From DASSJT01 sp035691065 (GTDB lineage: Bacteria; Actinomycetota; Actinomycetes; Actinomycetales; Dermatophilaceae): a DNA stretch of 64,000 nucleotides. The DNA is taken from NCBI GenBank assembly GCA_035691065.1, contig DASSJT010000075.1, positions 1 to 64,000 on the forward strand. Direction: 5' to 3'. Numbering within the stretch: position 1 is the first letter of the stretch; the number at the start of each line of letters is the position of its first letter. Made by a program: the position numbers and the translations under genes. Below are positions 16,812 through 26,028 of this stretch, piece by piece. The notes under the pieces were generated by a model. The model searched no databases and had not been told where the DNA came from. It saw only the letters and a list, made by a program, of their open reading frames with translations.

Positions 16812-16860
16812 TTGCTGCGACAGGGGGAGTCGCCTGGTTTCGTCCGAGATGGAGGCCCTC

Positions 16861-17424
16861 GTGTCGCGTTCCCCGGTCATCGTCAAGCGAGTTGACGACG
16901 ACTCCCTCCACGCCTTCACGGAGCTGTGGGTGGCCGCCCGCGTCGAGCGGGGAACGAGCATCGAGGTGGCCTCGCGGGCCGCGTCGGAGGGACGGCTGGC
17001 CCACGCCCTCCAGCGCCCCGAGGTTCGGGCCTACCTCGCCACGGTCGACGACACGGCGCTGGGGTTCGCGGTGATGTCCCACGCGCCGATCTCGTGCCTC
17101 TCAGAGGCGCCGTGCGTGGCCATCGACCAGATCTACGTGCTGCCGAGCGCGCGCAACCACGGTGTCGCGCGGCACCTGCTCGCGGCCGTCACGGCATACG
17201 CCGAGAAGGTGGGCTCGGAGCAGATCGTGAGCAACGTCCCGGCGCAGCTGCGCGATGCCAACCGGTTCTTCGCCCGCCTCGGCTTCAGCTCGACCTCGGT
17301 GCGCCGGATCACCTCCACCGCGCTCCTGCGCCGGCGCCTGAGCAGCGGCGACCTGCCACGCTACTCGCTCGACCAGGTGCTGATCCGACGCCGCTCCCTG
17401 CGCTCGCGCGCCGAGGCCAGCTGA
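16861..17424 (+). CDS. GNAT-family N-acetyltransferase
   Basis: The 187-residue protein contains a GNAT core. IDQIYVLPSARNHGVARHLL supplies the acetyl-CoA pyrophosphate-binding loop (R-x-x-G-x-A/G), and the following ANRFFARLGFSS is the usual beta5-alpha4 segment. The substrate is unknown. GTG 16861 is chosen because ATGGAGG at 16849-16855 is a well-placed ribosome-binding site. The in-frame ATG at 16849 is itself part of that site, and the longer upstream frame overlaps the DUF554 gene on the other strand and is rejected. An Arg-rich C-terminus follows the domain. Confidence 0.85.
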   Translation: MSRSPVIVKRVDDDSLHAFTELWVAARVERGTSIEVASRAASEGRLAHALQRPEVRAYLATVDDTALGFAVMSHAPISCLSEAPCVAIDQIYVLPSARNHGVARHLLAAVTAYAEKVGSEQIVSNVPAQLRDANRFFARLGFSSTSVRRITSTALLRRRLSSGDLPRYSLDQVLIRRRSLRSRAEAS

Positions 17425-17486
17425 GCCGACCCAGCGACTCCCCGGATCCGGCAGGTTGCCGGTTCTGGGCTGTGGGCGGCTGGGCC

Positions 17487-17492
17487 TAGGCT
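17487..17492 (+). promoter_or_regulatory. Candidate -10 box of a leaderless polA transcript
   Basis: TAGGCT ends 7 bases before the polA GTG at 17500. There is no Shine-Dalgarno sequence, so initiation at the first base of the codon is likely. Confidence 0.45.
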
Positions 17493-17499
17493 GCGAGGC

Positions 17500-20172
17500 G
17501 TGAGTCGACTCCTGCTGCTCGATGGCCACTCGCTCGCCTACCGCGCCTTCTTCGCCCTGCCGGTCGAGAACTTCTCGACCAGCACCGGGCAGCACACCAA
17601 TGCGGTCTACGGCTTCACCGCCATGCTGATCAACGTCCTGCGCGACGAAGACCCCACCCATGTCGCCGTCGCGTTCGACGTCTCACGCCAGACGTTCCGC
17701 ACGCAGGACTACGCCGACTACAAGGCGGGCCGCTCGGCCACACCGAGCGAGTTCCAGGGCCAGATCGCGCTCCTGCGCGAGGTGCTCGACGCGCTCCGCA
17801 TCCCCTACGTCGAGGCCGACGGCTTCGAGGCCGACGACGTCATCGCCACCCTCACCACCAATGCGGTCGAGAAGGGCATGGACGTCCTGATCTGCTCGGG
17901 CGACCGCGACACCCTGCAGCTGGTCGGCGAGCACGTCACGGTGCTCTACCCCCGGAAGGGGGTCTCCGACCTGGCTCGCATGGACTCCGCAGCCGTGCTG
18001 GAGAGGTACGGCGTGCCGCCGGAGCGCTACAGCGACCTCGCGGCCCTTGTGGGGGAGTCCTCCGACAACCTGCCGGGTGTGCCGGGCGTGGGTCCCAAGA
18101 CGGCCGCCAAGTGGCTCACGACCTACGGCGACCTGACCGGTCTCGTGGCCCACGTCGACGAGATCAAGGGCAAGGCCGGCGACTCGCTCCGTGAGCACCT
18201 CGAGGGCGTGCTGCGCAACCGGCGGCTCAACCAGCTGGTTCGTGACCTCCAGCTTCCGGTCGGCGTCGACGACCTCTCGCGCCGCACCTGGGACCGCGAG
18301 CAGGTGCACACCCTGTTCGACGGACTCGAGTTCCGCGTCCTGCGCGACCGGCTGTTCGCCACGCTCGAGGCGGTCGAGCAGGAGGCAGAGGGCGGGTTCG
18401 AGCTCGACGCCAACGTGCTGCTCCCGGAGGACGTCGCCGGCTGGCTCGAGCACCACGTGCCCGAAGGCCCCCCCGTAGGGGTTCATGTCCAGGGCACCTG
18501 GGGGCGGGGCACGGGTGACGCGCCGGCGCTGGCCGTGGCCACGCAAGCCGGCACGGCGGCATACATCGACCTCACCGCACTGACCTCCGAGGGTGAGGCG
18601 GCGGTCGCGGAGTGGCTGGCCAGCCCCAAGCGGCCCAAGGTGCTCCACGACGCCAAGGGGCCGTTGCAGGCGCTCGCGGCGCGCGGCCTCGACCTGGAGG
18701 GCATCACCACCGACACGGCCCTGGCCGCCTACCTCGTGCGGCCCGACCAGCGCTCCTACGACCTTGCCGACCTCGTGCTGCGCCACCTGGGCCGCGAGCT
18801 CAAGGCCGAGGCCGAGGCGGGCGGCCAGGGCATGCTCGACTTCGCCCAGGACCGCGATGCCGAGGCCGAGGATGCCATGGTCCGCGCCCGCGCCGTCCTC
18901 GACCTCTCGGTCGCCCTCGAGGAGCAGCTCGTGGCGACCGGCGGCGACCGTCTCGAGCAGGAGGTGGAGCTGCCGCTGGTCGGAGTGCTCGCCCGCATGG
19001 AGCGGGTCGGGATCGCCGCCGACGTCGACGGGCTGACCTCGCTGGAGGCCGACTTCGCGGCGAAGGTCCGGGATGCGCAGCAGGACGCCTACGACGCGAT
19101 CGGGGGCGAGGCGATCAACCTCGGGTCGCCGAAGCAGCTCCAGGTGGTGCTGTTCGAGACGCTCGGCATGCCGAAGACGAAGCGGACCAAGACGGGTTAC
19201 ACGACCGATGCCGATGCGCTGACCGACCTCTACGCCAAGACCGGCCACCCGTTCCTCGAGGCGATGCTGCGCCATCGCGACGCCGCGCGGCTGCGGGTCA
19301 CCGTCGAGGGGCTGATCAAGTCCGTCTCCGAGGACGGCCGCATCCACACGACCTACCAGCAGACCATCGCGGCCACGGGCCGGCTCAGCTCGACCGACCC
19401 CAACCTGCAGAACATCCCGATCCGCACCGAGGAGGGGCGCCGCATCCGGCAGGCGTTCATCGTCGGGAAGGGCTTCGAGTCCCTGATGTCGGCCGACTAC
19501 AGCCAGATCGAGATGCGGATCATGGCCCACCTGTCGGGTGACGCCGGGTTGATCGAGGCGTTCAAGTCCGGTGAGGACCTCCACCGGTTCGTCGGGTCCC
19601 GGGTGTTCTCCGTGCCTCCGGAGGACGTCACGCTGGCGATGCGCAGCAAGGTCAAGGCGATGTCCTACGGCCTGGCCTACGGCCTGTCCGCCTTCGGTCT
19701 GTCGAAGCAGCTGAGCATCTCGACCGAGGAGGCCCGGGGGCTCATGGACGAGTACTTCGCCCGGTTCGGCGGGGTGCGCGACTACCTCACCAACATCGTC
19801 GCCCAGGCCCGGGGCACGGGCTACACCGAGACCATGCTCGGGCGGCGCCGCTACCTGCCCGACCTGACGAGCGACAACCGGCAGCGTCGCGAGATGGCCG
19901 AGCGGATGGCGCTCAACGCACCGATCCAGGGCTCGGCCGCCGACATCATCAAGGTGGCGATGCTTCGGCTCGAGCGAGCCTTGCGCGAGGCCGGTGCCCA
20001 GTCGCGGATGCTGCTCCAGGTCCACGACGAGCTGGTGCTCGAGATCGCTCCGGGCGAGCAGGCCGAGGTCGAGGCCGTCGTCCGGCGCGAGATGGGCGGG
20101 GCGGTCAGCATGGACGTTCCCCTCGACGTGAGCGTCGGCGTCGGCCGGTCCTGGCACGAGGCCGCGCACTGA
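17500..20172 (+). CDS. polA: DNA polymerase I
   Basis: This 890-residue protein fills gaps and removes RNA primers. The 5'-3' exonuclease domain (about 1-300) opens with LLLDGHSLAYRAFFALP and keeps VAFDVSRQTFR and ADDVIATL. The middle domain (about 310-490) lacks the D-x-E acids of an active proofreading site at the position where YIDLTALT occurs, so 3'-5' exonuclease activity is probably absent, as in other actinobacterial PolA. The polymerase domain has motif A SADYSQIEMR, motif B RSKVKAMSYGLAYG and motif C QVHDELVLE. A leaderless-type promoter precedes GTG 17500. Confidence 0.98.
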   Translation: MSRLLLLDGHSLAYRAFFALPVENFSTSTGQHTNAVYGFTAMLINVLRDEDPTHVAVAFDVSRQTFRTQDYADYKAGRSATPSEFQGQIALLREVLDALRIPYVEADGFEADDVIATLTTNAVEKGMDVLICSGDRDTLQLVGEHVTVLYPRKGVSDLARMDSAAVLERYGVPPERYSDLAALVGESSDNLPGVPGVGPKTAAKWLTTYGDLTGLVAHVDEIKGKAGDSLREHLEGVLRNRRLNQLVRDLQLPVGVDDLSRRTWDREQVHTLFDGLEFRVLRDRLFATLEAVEQEAEGGFELDANVLLPEDVAGWLEHHVPEGPPVGVHVQGTWGRGTGDAPALAVATQAGTAAYIDLTALTSEGEAAVAEWLASPKRPKVLHDAKGPLQALAARGLDLEGITTDTALAAYLVRPDQRSYDLADLVLRHLGRELKAEAEAGGQGMLDFAQDRDAEAEDAMVRARAVLDLSVALEEQLVATGGDRLEQEVELPLVGVLARMERVGIAADVDGLTSLEADFAAKVRDAQQDAYDAIGGEAINLGSPKQLQVVLFETLGMPKTKRTKTGYTTDADALTDLYAKTGHPFLEAMLRHRDAARLRVTVEGLIKSVSEDGRIHTTYQQTIAATGRLSSTDPNLQNIPIRTEEGRRIRQAFIVGKGFESLMSADYSQIEMRIMAHLSGDAGLIEAFKSGEDLHRFVGSRVFSVPPEDVTLAMRSKVKAMSYGLAYGLSAFGLSKQLSISTEEARGLMDEYFARFGGVRDYLTNIVAQARGTGYTETMLGRRRYLPDLTSDNRQRREMAERMALNAPIQGSAADIIKVAMLRLERALREAGAQSRMLLQVHDELVLEIAPGEQAEVEAVVRREMGGAVSMDVPLDVSVGVGRSWHEAAH

Positions 20173-20200
20173 CCAAGGGCACTGATTGACAGAGTCGGAT

Positions 20201-20236
20201 CCGTTGTCACCAACGGGTCGGAGCGCCCCCTAGAGT
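20201..20236 (+). promoter_or_regulatory. Hairpin after polA and leaderless -10 box for the next gene
   Basis: CCGTTG (20201-20206) and CAACGG (20211-20216) form a 6-bp stem with a 4-base loop that may end polA transcripts, though no T tract follows. TAGAGT at 20231-20236 lies 7 bases before the ATG at 20244 with no Shine-Dalgarno sequence, the leaderless pattern seen elsewhere in the window. Confidence 0.5.
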
Positions 20237-20243
20237 ACGGCCC

Positions 20244-23200
20244 ATGACTGCCCAGGCCCGCCCTGCCGCCCCGGGCCGTCTCGGACTCGCGGTGCGCTGG
20301 ATGCGTCGGCATCCCTGGCAGTGGACCTGGCCCCTCGCCGTTGCCGTCGTGACCATCGGGCTGCGTGCCGGCAGCCTCGAGGTCGACGCCCGACCGGAGC
20401 TCTACCTGCGCCCGTGGTCGACCCTGCTGACCTCGCTGTCCACCTGGCAGGAGAGCCCGACGCTGGGCCAGGCCAGCACCCGGGTGGGGCTGGCCCCCAT
20501 CGCCGGGCTCAGCTCCCTGCTCCACCTCGTCGGGATCCCGCCGTGGCTCGTGGTACGGCTGATCCGCTGGACACTGCTGTGTGCGGCCGGCGCCGGAGCG
20601 GGAGTCCTGGCGCGGGCCATCCTCGGCGAGACCGCTGGTCGCCTGGCGCCGCGGCTCGCCGGGGCGGCGTATCTGCTGAACCCCTATGTCGTGGTGGCGG
20701 GTGCCTCCCTGCCGGTGATCTGGCCCTACGCCCTGCTGCCCTGGCAGCTCTGGACGGCGGTCCGGGGGATGCAGACCAGGCTGTGGTGGCCGTGGGCGCT
20801 TGCGTTCGCCGTCACGACCTTCGCGATGGCCGGCCAGAACGCCGGAGCGGTCCCCGCCCTACAGCTCGTCGCCACTCCTGTGGTCGTGCTGTGGGCGGCC
20901 TGGCGACATCGGGCCCCGTGGCGCCGGGTGGCCAAGTTCGTGGCCACGGCAGGAGCGAGCTCCCTTCTGGTGTCTGCGTATTGGCTTCTCCCGACGACGG
21001 CGACGCGCGGAGCAGACGCGGCCACGTCCGGCGTTGGAAACGTGCTCGAGACGGCCGCGGCGACCTCGTCCTATGCCGAGGTCCTGCGGGGCATGGGGCT
21101 CTGGTCCACCTACGGCCAGGACGACCGAGCCCTGTGGAACGCCTCCCAGGCGCCGTACCTGACCTCAGCCTGGCTCGTCCTCGCGACGTTCCTCGTCCCG
21201 GTGCTCGTCGCGGTCGCGCTCCGCTGGGGGCGGCCGCGGGCGCGGTTCCTCGGCCTCACGCTTCTCGTGGTCACCGCGGTGCTGATGGTCGGCGCGCATC
21301 CCTGGGCGAGTCCGTCGCCGTTGGGGTGGTTGTGGCGCAGCCTGCTCGATGCCGTCCCCGTGCTGCGGACCCTCGGGACCACGAACATGGCCGGCGCTGC
21401 CCTGGTGCTGGGGATCGCGCTGGCGCTCGCGGCAGCGGCGGCCGGGCTGAGCTCCGGGCAGGCAGGAGAAGGAACGGCCCCTGAGGGGCCGGCCCAGGAC
21501 GGGGCTGACCAATGGCAGGCGGGTCCAGACCGAGGGGCAGCCGGGCAAGCGGGGCCAGCCCGAGGGGCAGCCGGACCGGCGGCGTCCAAACGGTCTGGGC
21601 CAGGACCGTCCGCCTCCGGGGCAGCGGCGGGAGACCGGTCGGCGACCGCCGGCGTGGTTCGCCGGTTGGGGACGCTCACGCCGGGCCGGTTTGCGGCCGT
21701 CGGCGTGGTGGTCCTCGCGCTGGCGGCCGAGCCCGGGTGGACCGGGGCGATGTTCAGCGGCGACGTCAACATCCCGGGCTACTGGCGACAGGCCGCCACC
21801 GACCTCGACCGGGAGGGCACCGGTGCGGTGTGGTTCCTCCCCGGCCAGACCAGCTCCAACTACCGCTGGAGCACGCCCCGGCACGACGACATCGGCCCGA
21901 GCCTGTTCCACCGCCCCACGATCGTCCGCACCGCCGCGGCGGACACCTCGCGGGAAGGGGCCAACCTGCTGGCGGCGGTCGACCGGGACCTGCAGCAGGG
22001 GACCCTCGACCCCGACACGCTGGTCACCGTCGCCCGCTACCTGGGCGTCACCAGCATCGTGGTGCGCAACGACGTGGCCTGGGAGACCGCCGGCGGTGCC
22101 GATCCGGAGACGGTGGTCGACCAGGTCCTGCGTTCCCGTGGTCTGGGGGCCGCCCGCAGCTATGGCACGCCGACCGAGCAGACCGAGGGGCTGGCTCCCC
22201 TGCTCAGCTTCACGGTGCAGGCCGACGTGCTGGGCCCGCGCATCGTCGAGGCTGGCGACGACATCGTCGTGGCGGGGGACGGCGACGCCTTCCAGATGCT
22301 CGGCAGCCGGGGGTTCCTCGCGTCAGGCCGGCCCTTCCGCTACGCCGAGGGCCTTTCCGCCGACGCGATGGCCCGGATCCTCACCGGTGGCGCCCAGGTC
22401 GTCCTGACCGACACCAACCGCCGGCGGGAGGCGGTCCCCCAGCGGCTGGGAGAGGACCACGGCCCGGTTCTCCGGGCGGACCAGGAGCCGGTGTCGACGG
22501 AGAGCCTCGGCGCCGAATCCGACCAGAGCGTCCGCGTCGAGACCGGTTGGAGGACATCTGTCGAGCGGGTCACAGCGGCGCGGCGGGAGCTGCCGCAGGG
22601 GTCCTCGAGGAACGCGATCGACGGCGATCCGGGAACCGTCTGGTGGGCGGGGGACTTCGGAACGGCCCTCGACGCGCGGCTGGACGTCAGCCTCCCCACA
22701 CCGCACACGATCGACAAGATCGACATCCGGACTGCGCGGCGCGGGGTTGGCGGCATCACGTCCCTGGTCGTCTCGGGTGGCGGCCGCAGCGTGACGACGC
22801 GGCCCGACCGGTCGGGCGTGGCCCACGCCAGCCTCAGCGGCATCGCCACCGGCGACCTGAGTGTGCGTATCGCAGGCATCGCCAAGGGCGAGAACGGCAA
22901 CGTCGGGATCGCCGATGTCGACCTCGACGGGGTGCCGGCGCCTGGCATCGACGCGGTGCGCACGCCCGCCTCGCGAGCACTCCTGGAAGTGGGCCGCATC
23001 TACCCCCAGGGCCCGGCACCACTGGACGTGCTGCTGGAGCGGCAGCGGGGGCGGCCGGGCATCACCTACGACGACGAGGAGGCCAACCTCAGCCGAGACG
23101 TCGTCCTGCCATGGCGCAACACCTTCACGATCGTCGGGCAGGCTCGCCTGAGCACCCCGCTCCCCGAGCGGGCGCTCGACGACCTCGAGGGCGACAGCAG

Positions 23201-24596
23201 CGGCATAGAGGTGACCTCGTCGTCGCAGGCCTTCGACCTGCCTCGCCTGCGCGCGTCGGAGGCGCTGGATGGCAACGCCTCCACTGCCTGGTCTCCTCGC
23301 GAGCCCGCCCTCGGGCAGTCGTGGCACGTGAAGGGCATCCGCGAGTCGGTGGGGTCGGTCACCATCACCCAGCGGACGTCCGGTCGCCAGATCAAGAGCG
23401 TCAAGGTGTCGGTCAACGGGGGCGCCGGCAAGACCGTCACTCTGCACCCCGGCACGACCTCGGTCCCGGTCAACACCACAGTGACCAGCCTGGACATCAC
23501 GATTGCGGCTGCCGGTCCGAGCACCCTGGGCCGGGTCAGCCTGGTCGACGTGGGAGTCGGAGGTGCCACCATCAGCCGGGGCGGCTCGCCCGCCTGCACG
23601 GCCGTGGCGACTCTCGACGGCAGGCCGGCGATGTTCGAGCTGGCAGAGCCGCTGCTCGGCTCGGTGGTCTCCCTGCGTCCATGCCAGAACCAGCGCACCC
23701 GGCTCTCCGCGGGCGTTCACCGGTGGCGCCCGGTCCAGGGATTCGTGGTCAACGACCTGTGGTGGCAGGACACCGGGACCACCGTCCCGGAGCAGCCGCC
23801 GGCAGCGCAGAGCCTCGACGCCGAGGAGGCCCCGGTAGGACCAGGCTGGTCCGGGCGCATCCCGGCGGCGACCCAGGACATGGTCGTGCTCAGCGGCCGC
23901 GGCTACGACCCCCGCTGGAAGCTCTCGGTCAACGGCAGGTCGGCGGGTGAGCCGGAGCTGATCAATGGCTGGGAGGCGTCCTGGCTCGTCAGGCCGCAGC
24001 GCGCCGGGCCGGCCGACCTCGGCTTCGGCCCCCAGAGGCTGGTCTGGATCGGCCTGACCGTGACCCTGCTGACCCTGGTCGGCATCGCCGCCATGCTCTG
24101 GTGGGCGTGGCGCAACCGCCCACGGGCCGTGATGGGGGAGCGGGCCGAACGCCGGCTGAGGTTGGCCGAGCAGCACGAGTACCAGGGCAAGCGCCGCACG
24201 CGCCGGGCCGGCGTACCCCGCAGGCTGGCCGCCTGGAAGTCCGGCTGGCGTGCGTCCCTGCTCGTCGTCGTGGCCTCCGGCCTCGTCCTGGGCTGGGTCG
24301 GAGCGGTGGCCTCGGTCGCGCTGTTGGTGCTGCGACGTCTTGCCGGCGGCCGGGCCGTCTGGGTCTTCGGCGTGGCGGCGATCGCGCTGGCTCCCGTGGT
24401 CTGGGTGGTCGAGGTCTGGGACCTGCTGGGTCAGGTCACCCCGGCACTGGTCACCGAGGCGCCGGCTGCGCACTACGTCGCGGGCGCCGGGTTGCTGGCG
24501 CTGGTGGTGTGGGCCGTGGACGACATCCTCGGCCAGTCGCGTCCGCCGGCGGGGAGAGCGCGGGCCCGGCCCCGAGCCGGGGCTACCCGGTTCTGA
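20244..24596 (+). CDS. AftD-family giant membrane protein (putative arabinofuranosyltransferase), copy 1
   Basis: This 1450-residue protein has an N-terminal GT-C-like membrane domain (about residues 25-420) with LLNPYVVVAGASLPVIWPY and many hydrophobic helices. A large extracytoplasmic part follows, then further membrane segments at about 1270-1420. Two discoidin-like carbohydrate-binding signatures occur, IDGDPGTVWW near residue 792 and LDGNASTAWSP near 1008. This is the architecture of AftD, which adds branching alpha-1,3-arabinofuranose in mycobacteria using polyprenyl-phosphoryl-arabinose. It is more divergent than the second copy at 33153 and lacks that copy's GQLQNQAYGYLFP motif, so its donor or acceptor may differ. 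A Gly/Ala/Pro-rich insert at about 410-480 interrupts the membrane domain. Confidence 0.75.
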   Translation: MTAQARPAAPGRLGLAVRWMRRHPWQWTWPLAVAVVTIGLRAGSLEVDARPELYLRPWSTLLTSLSTWQESPTLGQASTRVGLAPIAGLSSLLHLVGIPPWLVVRLIRWTLLCAAGAGAGVLARAILGETAGRLAPRLAGAAYLLNPYVVVAGASLPVIWPYALLPWQLWTAVRGMQTRLWWPWALAFAVTTFAMAGQNAGAVPALQLVATPVVVLWAAWRHRAPWRRVAKFVATAGASSLLVSAYWLLPTTATRGADAATSGVGNVLETAAATSSYAEVLRGMGLWSTYGQDDRALWNASQAPYLTSAWLVLATFLVPVLVAVALRWGRPRARFLGLTLLVVTAVLMVGAHPWASPSPLGWLWRSLLDAVPVLRTLGTTNMAGAALVLGIALALAAAAAGLSSGQAGEGTAPEGPAQDGADQWQAGPDRGAAGQAGPARGAAGPAASKRSGPGPSASGAAAGDRSATAGVVRRLGTLTPGRFAAVGVVVLALAAEPGWTGAMFSGDVNIPGYWRQAATDLDREGTGAVWFLPGQTSSNYRWSTPRHDDIGPSLFHRPTIVRTAAADTSREGANLLAAVDRDLQQGTLDPDTLVTVARYLGVTSIVVRNDVAWETAGGADPETVVDQVLRSRGLGAARSYGTPTEQTEGLAPLLSFTVQADVLGPRIVEAGDDIVVAGDGDAFQMLGSRGFLASGRPFRYAEGLSADAMARILTGGAQVVLTDTNRRREAVPQRLGEDHGPVLRADQEPVSTESLGAESDQSVRVETGWRTSVERVTAARRELPQGSSRNAIDGDPGTVWWAGDFGTALDARLDVSLPTPHTIDKIDIRTARRGVGGITSLVVSGGGRSVTTRPDRSGVAHASLSGIATGDLSVRIAGIAKGENGNVGIADVDLDGVPAPGIDAVRTPASRALLEVGRIYPQGPAPLDVLLERQRGRPGITYDDEEANLSRDVVLPWRNTFTIVGQARLSTPLPERALDDLEGDSSGIEVTSSSQAFDLPRLRASEALDGNASTAWSPREPALGQSWHVKGIRESVGSVTITQRTSGRQIKSVKVSVNGGAGKTVTLHPGTTSVPVNTTVTSLDITIAAAGPSTLGRVSLVDVGVGGATISRGGSPACTAVATLDGRPAMFELAEPLLGSVVSLRPCQNQRTRLSAGVHRWRPVQGFVVNDLWWQDTGTTVPEQPPAAQSLDAEEAPVGPGWSGRIPAATQDMVVLSGRGYDPRWKLSVNGRSAGEPELINGWEASWLVRPQRAGPADLGFGPQRLVWIGLTVTLLTLVGIAAMLWWAWRNRPRAVMGERAERRLRLAEQHEYQGKRRTRRAGVPRRLAAWKSGWRASLLVVVASGLVLGWVGAVASVALLVLRRLAGGRAVWVFGVAAIALAPVVWVVEVWDLLGQVTPALVTEAPAAHYVAGAGLLALVVWAVDDILGQSRPPAGRARARPRAGATRF

Positions 24597-24775
24597 CCAG
24601 CCGGTATGCCGGTGGGCTGGGCTCAGCGCCCTTGGCGCACCCTCAGCGCCCTGCACACGCGCAGCACCCTGCACACGCGCAGCGCCGCTCAGGCACACCC
24701 CAGAGGCGCGGGGTGCGGTGTCCGCCCGGGTGGCAACCCGGCATACCTCTGCAGGGAACCGGGCCACAGCCACCG
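24597..24775. other. Convergent gap with inverted octamers and an 18-bp direct repeat
   Basis: GGTATGCCGG (24603-24612) and CCGGCATACC (24738-24747) are perfect inverted copies built on the GTATGCCG octamer, 125 bases apart. Between them CCCTGCACACGCGCAGC occurs twice (24649-24665 and 24667-24683). The gap separates two genes transcribed towards each other, so it may end transcription from both sides. No gene is apparent. Confidence 0.6.
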
Positions 24776-26026
24776 TCAGGCAGGTGTTGCGGGGGAAGAG
24801 TCCTGGCTCGGGCTGCGCGAGCGAAGAAGCCAGCCGCCCAGCAGGGCAACGAGGCCGCCCAGCATGAGCGTCACCAGGCTGGCGACGTCATGCGCCACCA
24901 CGGTGGCGAGGCCGCCCAGGCCGGCGACGGCGGCCCACAGCACCCAGACCGCCCGGCGCCGGGAGCGGGCCAGCTCCTCCATCACGAGGGTCTGGATGCA
25001 CGCGAGCACGGTGCCAGTCAGCGCGAACCGCCAGGCCAGCGGCCCGACGGCGGCGTACTTGCTGCCGCCGATGAACGTGACGACGAGGTCCTGGAGAACG
25101 AACGCGGCGAGGGCAGCGAGTCCGCCCAGGCCGGCCACCGCAGCGAGGGCCTGCCAGCGCACCCTGCTCGTGTGCGCCGCGGTGGCCATGCTCGGGAAGA
25201 GGACCACAATCACGAACTGGGGGAGGAACAGGCACGCCTTGGTGACGATGAGTCCCGCGGCGTAGCTGCCCGAGAGGGCCGTCGGGAGCAGCACGCGGGC
25301 GGCCAGGGCGTCCAGGTTCGACAGGGTGAAGAAGGCCGCGAGGGTGTGCGCGTTGTGCCCGACCTCGGTCGCGATGCCGAAGAGCGCGGTCTCGTGCTGC
25401 GAGGCCGCCGCGGTCTCCGGCAGGGGCAGGTGGCGGAGCAGGTACCCGCCGACCACCACCGGGAGGAGCGCGCCCAGCAGGAGGCCGAGCATGGCGCCGA
25501 CCGCATCGGGCCGCGCGACCACCAGCACGCCGCCGATGCCGAGCCGCCCCACGCCGTTTGCGGCGTAGACGGCGGAAAGGCGGCCCCAGGCCTCGCACCC
25601 CTGGAGCACCCCGGAGATCGCCCCGGTCACCGAGATCGGCGCAAGGGTGGCGACCGCCAGCAGCGGAGCCACCCATCCGGTCAGGTGGAAGACCCAGTCG
25701 AGCGGGATCGCCAGCACGACGGCCAGGGCCAGGAAGCCGGCGCCGGCCCAGAGCCCGGACCTCAGGGCAGCCGCCGAGAGGTCGCCGGCGTGCTCGGGGT
25801 GCGCCGACACCCGCCGCGCCGCCATGGTCTGCAGCCCGCTGGCCACAACGTTGCCGATGAGCACCAGGCCGAGCAGGGCCGCGACGGCGCCCAGGTCGGC
25901 GGGGGCGAGGCTGTGCGCGGCCAGGATGGTGAACCCGTACGCCCCCAGGTTGAACAGCATCATGGCGACGGCGACGAGCGTGCCCCCGCGCAGCAGCCTG
26001 CGGGCTGCTGGTCCGCCGGCCCGCAT
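24776..26026 (-). CDS. Wzx/MATE-like polysaccharide flippase, last gene of the dprE operon
   Basis: This 416-residue protein has about 12 hydrophobic segments spread along its length and short loops, in the style of Wzx/MVF lipid-linked glycan flippases (starts LLRGGTLVAVAMMLFNLGAYG). Such proteins move lipid-linked sugars across the membrane. It follows dprE2 by 2 bases in the ubiA-dprE1-dprE2 operon. It is therefore a candidate for moving polyprenyl-phosphoryl-arabinose, or a finished glycan lipid, to the outer face where the GT-C enzymes work. That substrate assignment is inferred from context only. ATG 26026 is the first start after the dprE2 stop. Confidence 0.75.
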   Translation of the reverse strand: MRAGGPAARRLLRGGTLVAVAMMLFNLGAYGFTILAAHSLAPADLGAVAALLGLVLIGNVVASGLQTMAARRVSAHPEHAGDLSAAALRSGLWAGAGFLALAVVLAIPLDWVFHLTGWVAPLLAVATLAPISVTGAISGVLQGCEAWGRLSAVYAANGVGRLGIGGVLVVARPDAVGAMLGLLLGALLPVVVGGYLLRHLPLPETAAASQHETALFGIATEVGHNAHTLAAFFTLSNLDALAARVLLPTALSGSYAAGLIVTKACLFLPQFVIVVLFPSMATAAHTSRVRWQALAAVAGLGGLAALAAFVLQDLVVTFIGGSKYAAVGPLAWRFALTGTVLACIQTLVMEELARSRRRAVWVLWAAVAGLGGLATVVAHDVASLVTLMLGGLVALLGGWLLRSRSPSQDSSPATPA

Positions 26027-26028
26027 GG

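Noticed and set aside
15805..16860. N-terminal extension of the GNAT acetyltransferase
   Set aside because: The extension is antisense to the DUF554 gene, and its sequence is Arg/Ser/Pro-rich without fold features. GTG 16861 has a good ribosome-binding site.
17683..20169. Minus-strand open frame of 828 codons opposite polA
   Set aside because: No recognisable motif; it is an antisense shadow of a fully supported gene.
20186..20191. TTGACA as the -35 box of the aftD-like gene
   Set aside because: It lies 39 bases from the TAGAGT box, too far for one promoter, and no TANNNT occurs at 16-19 bases.
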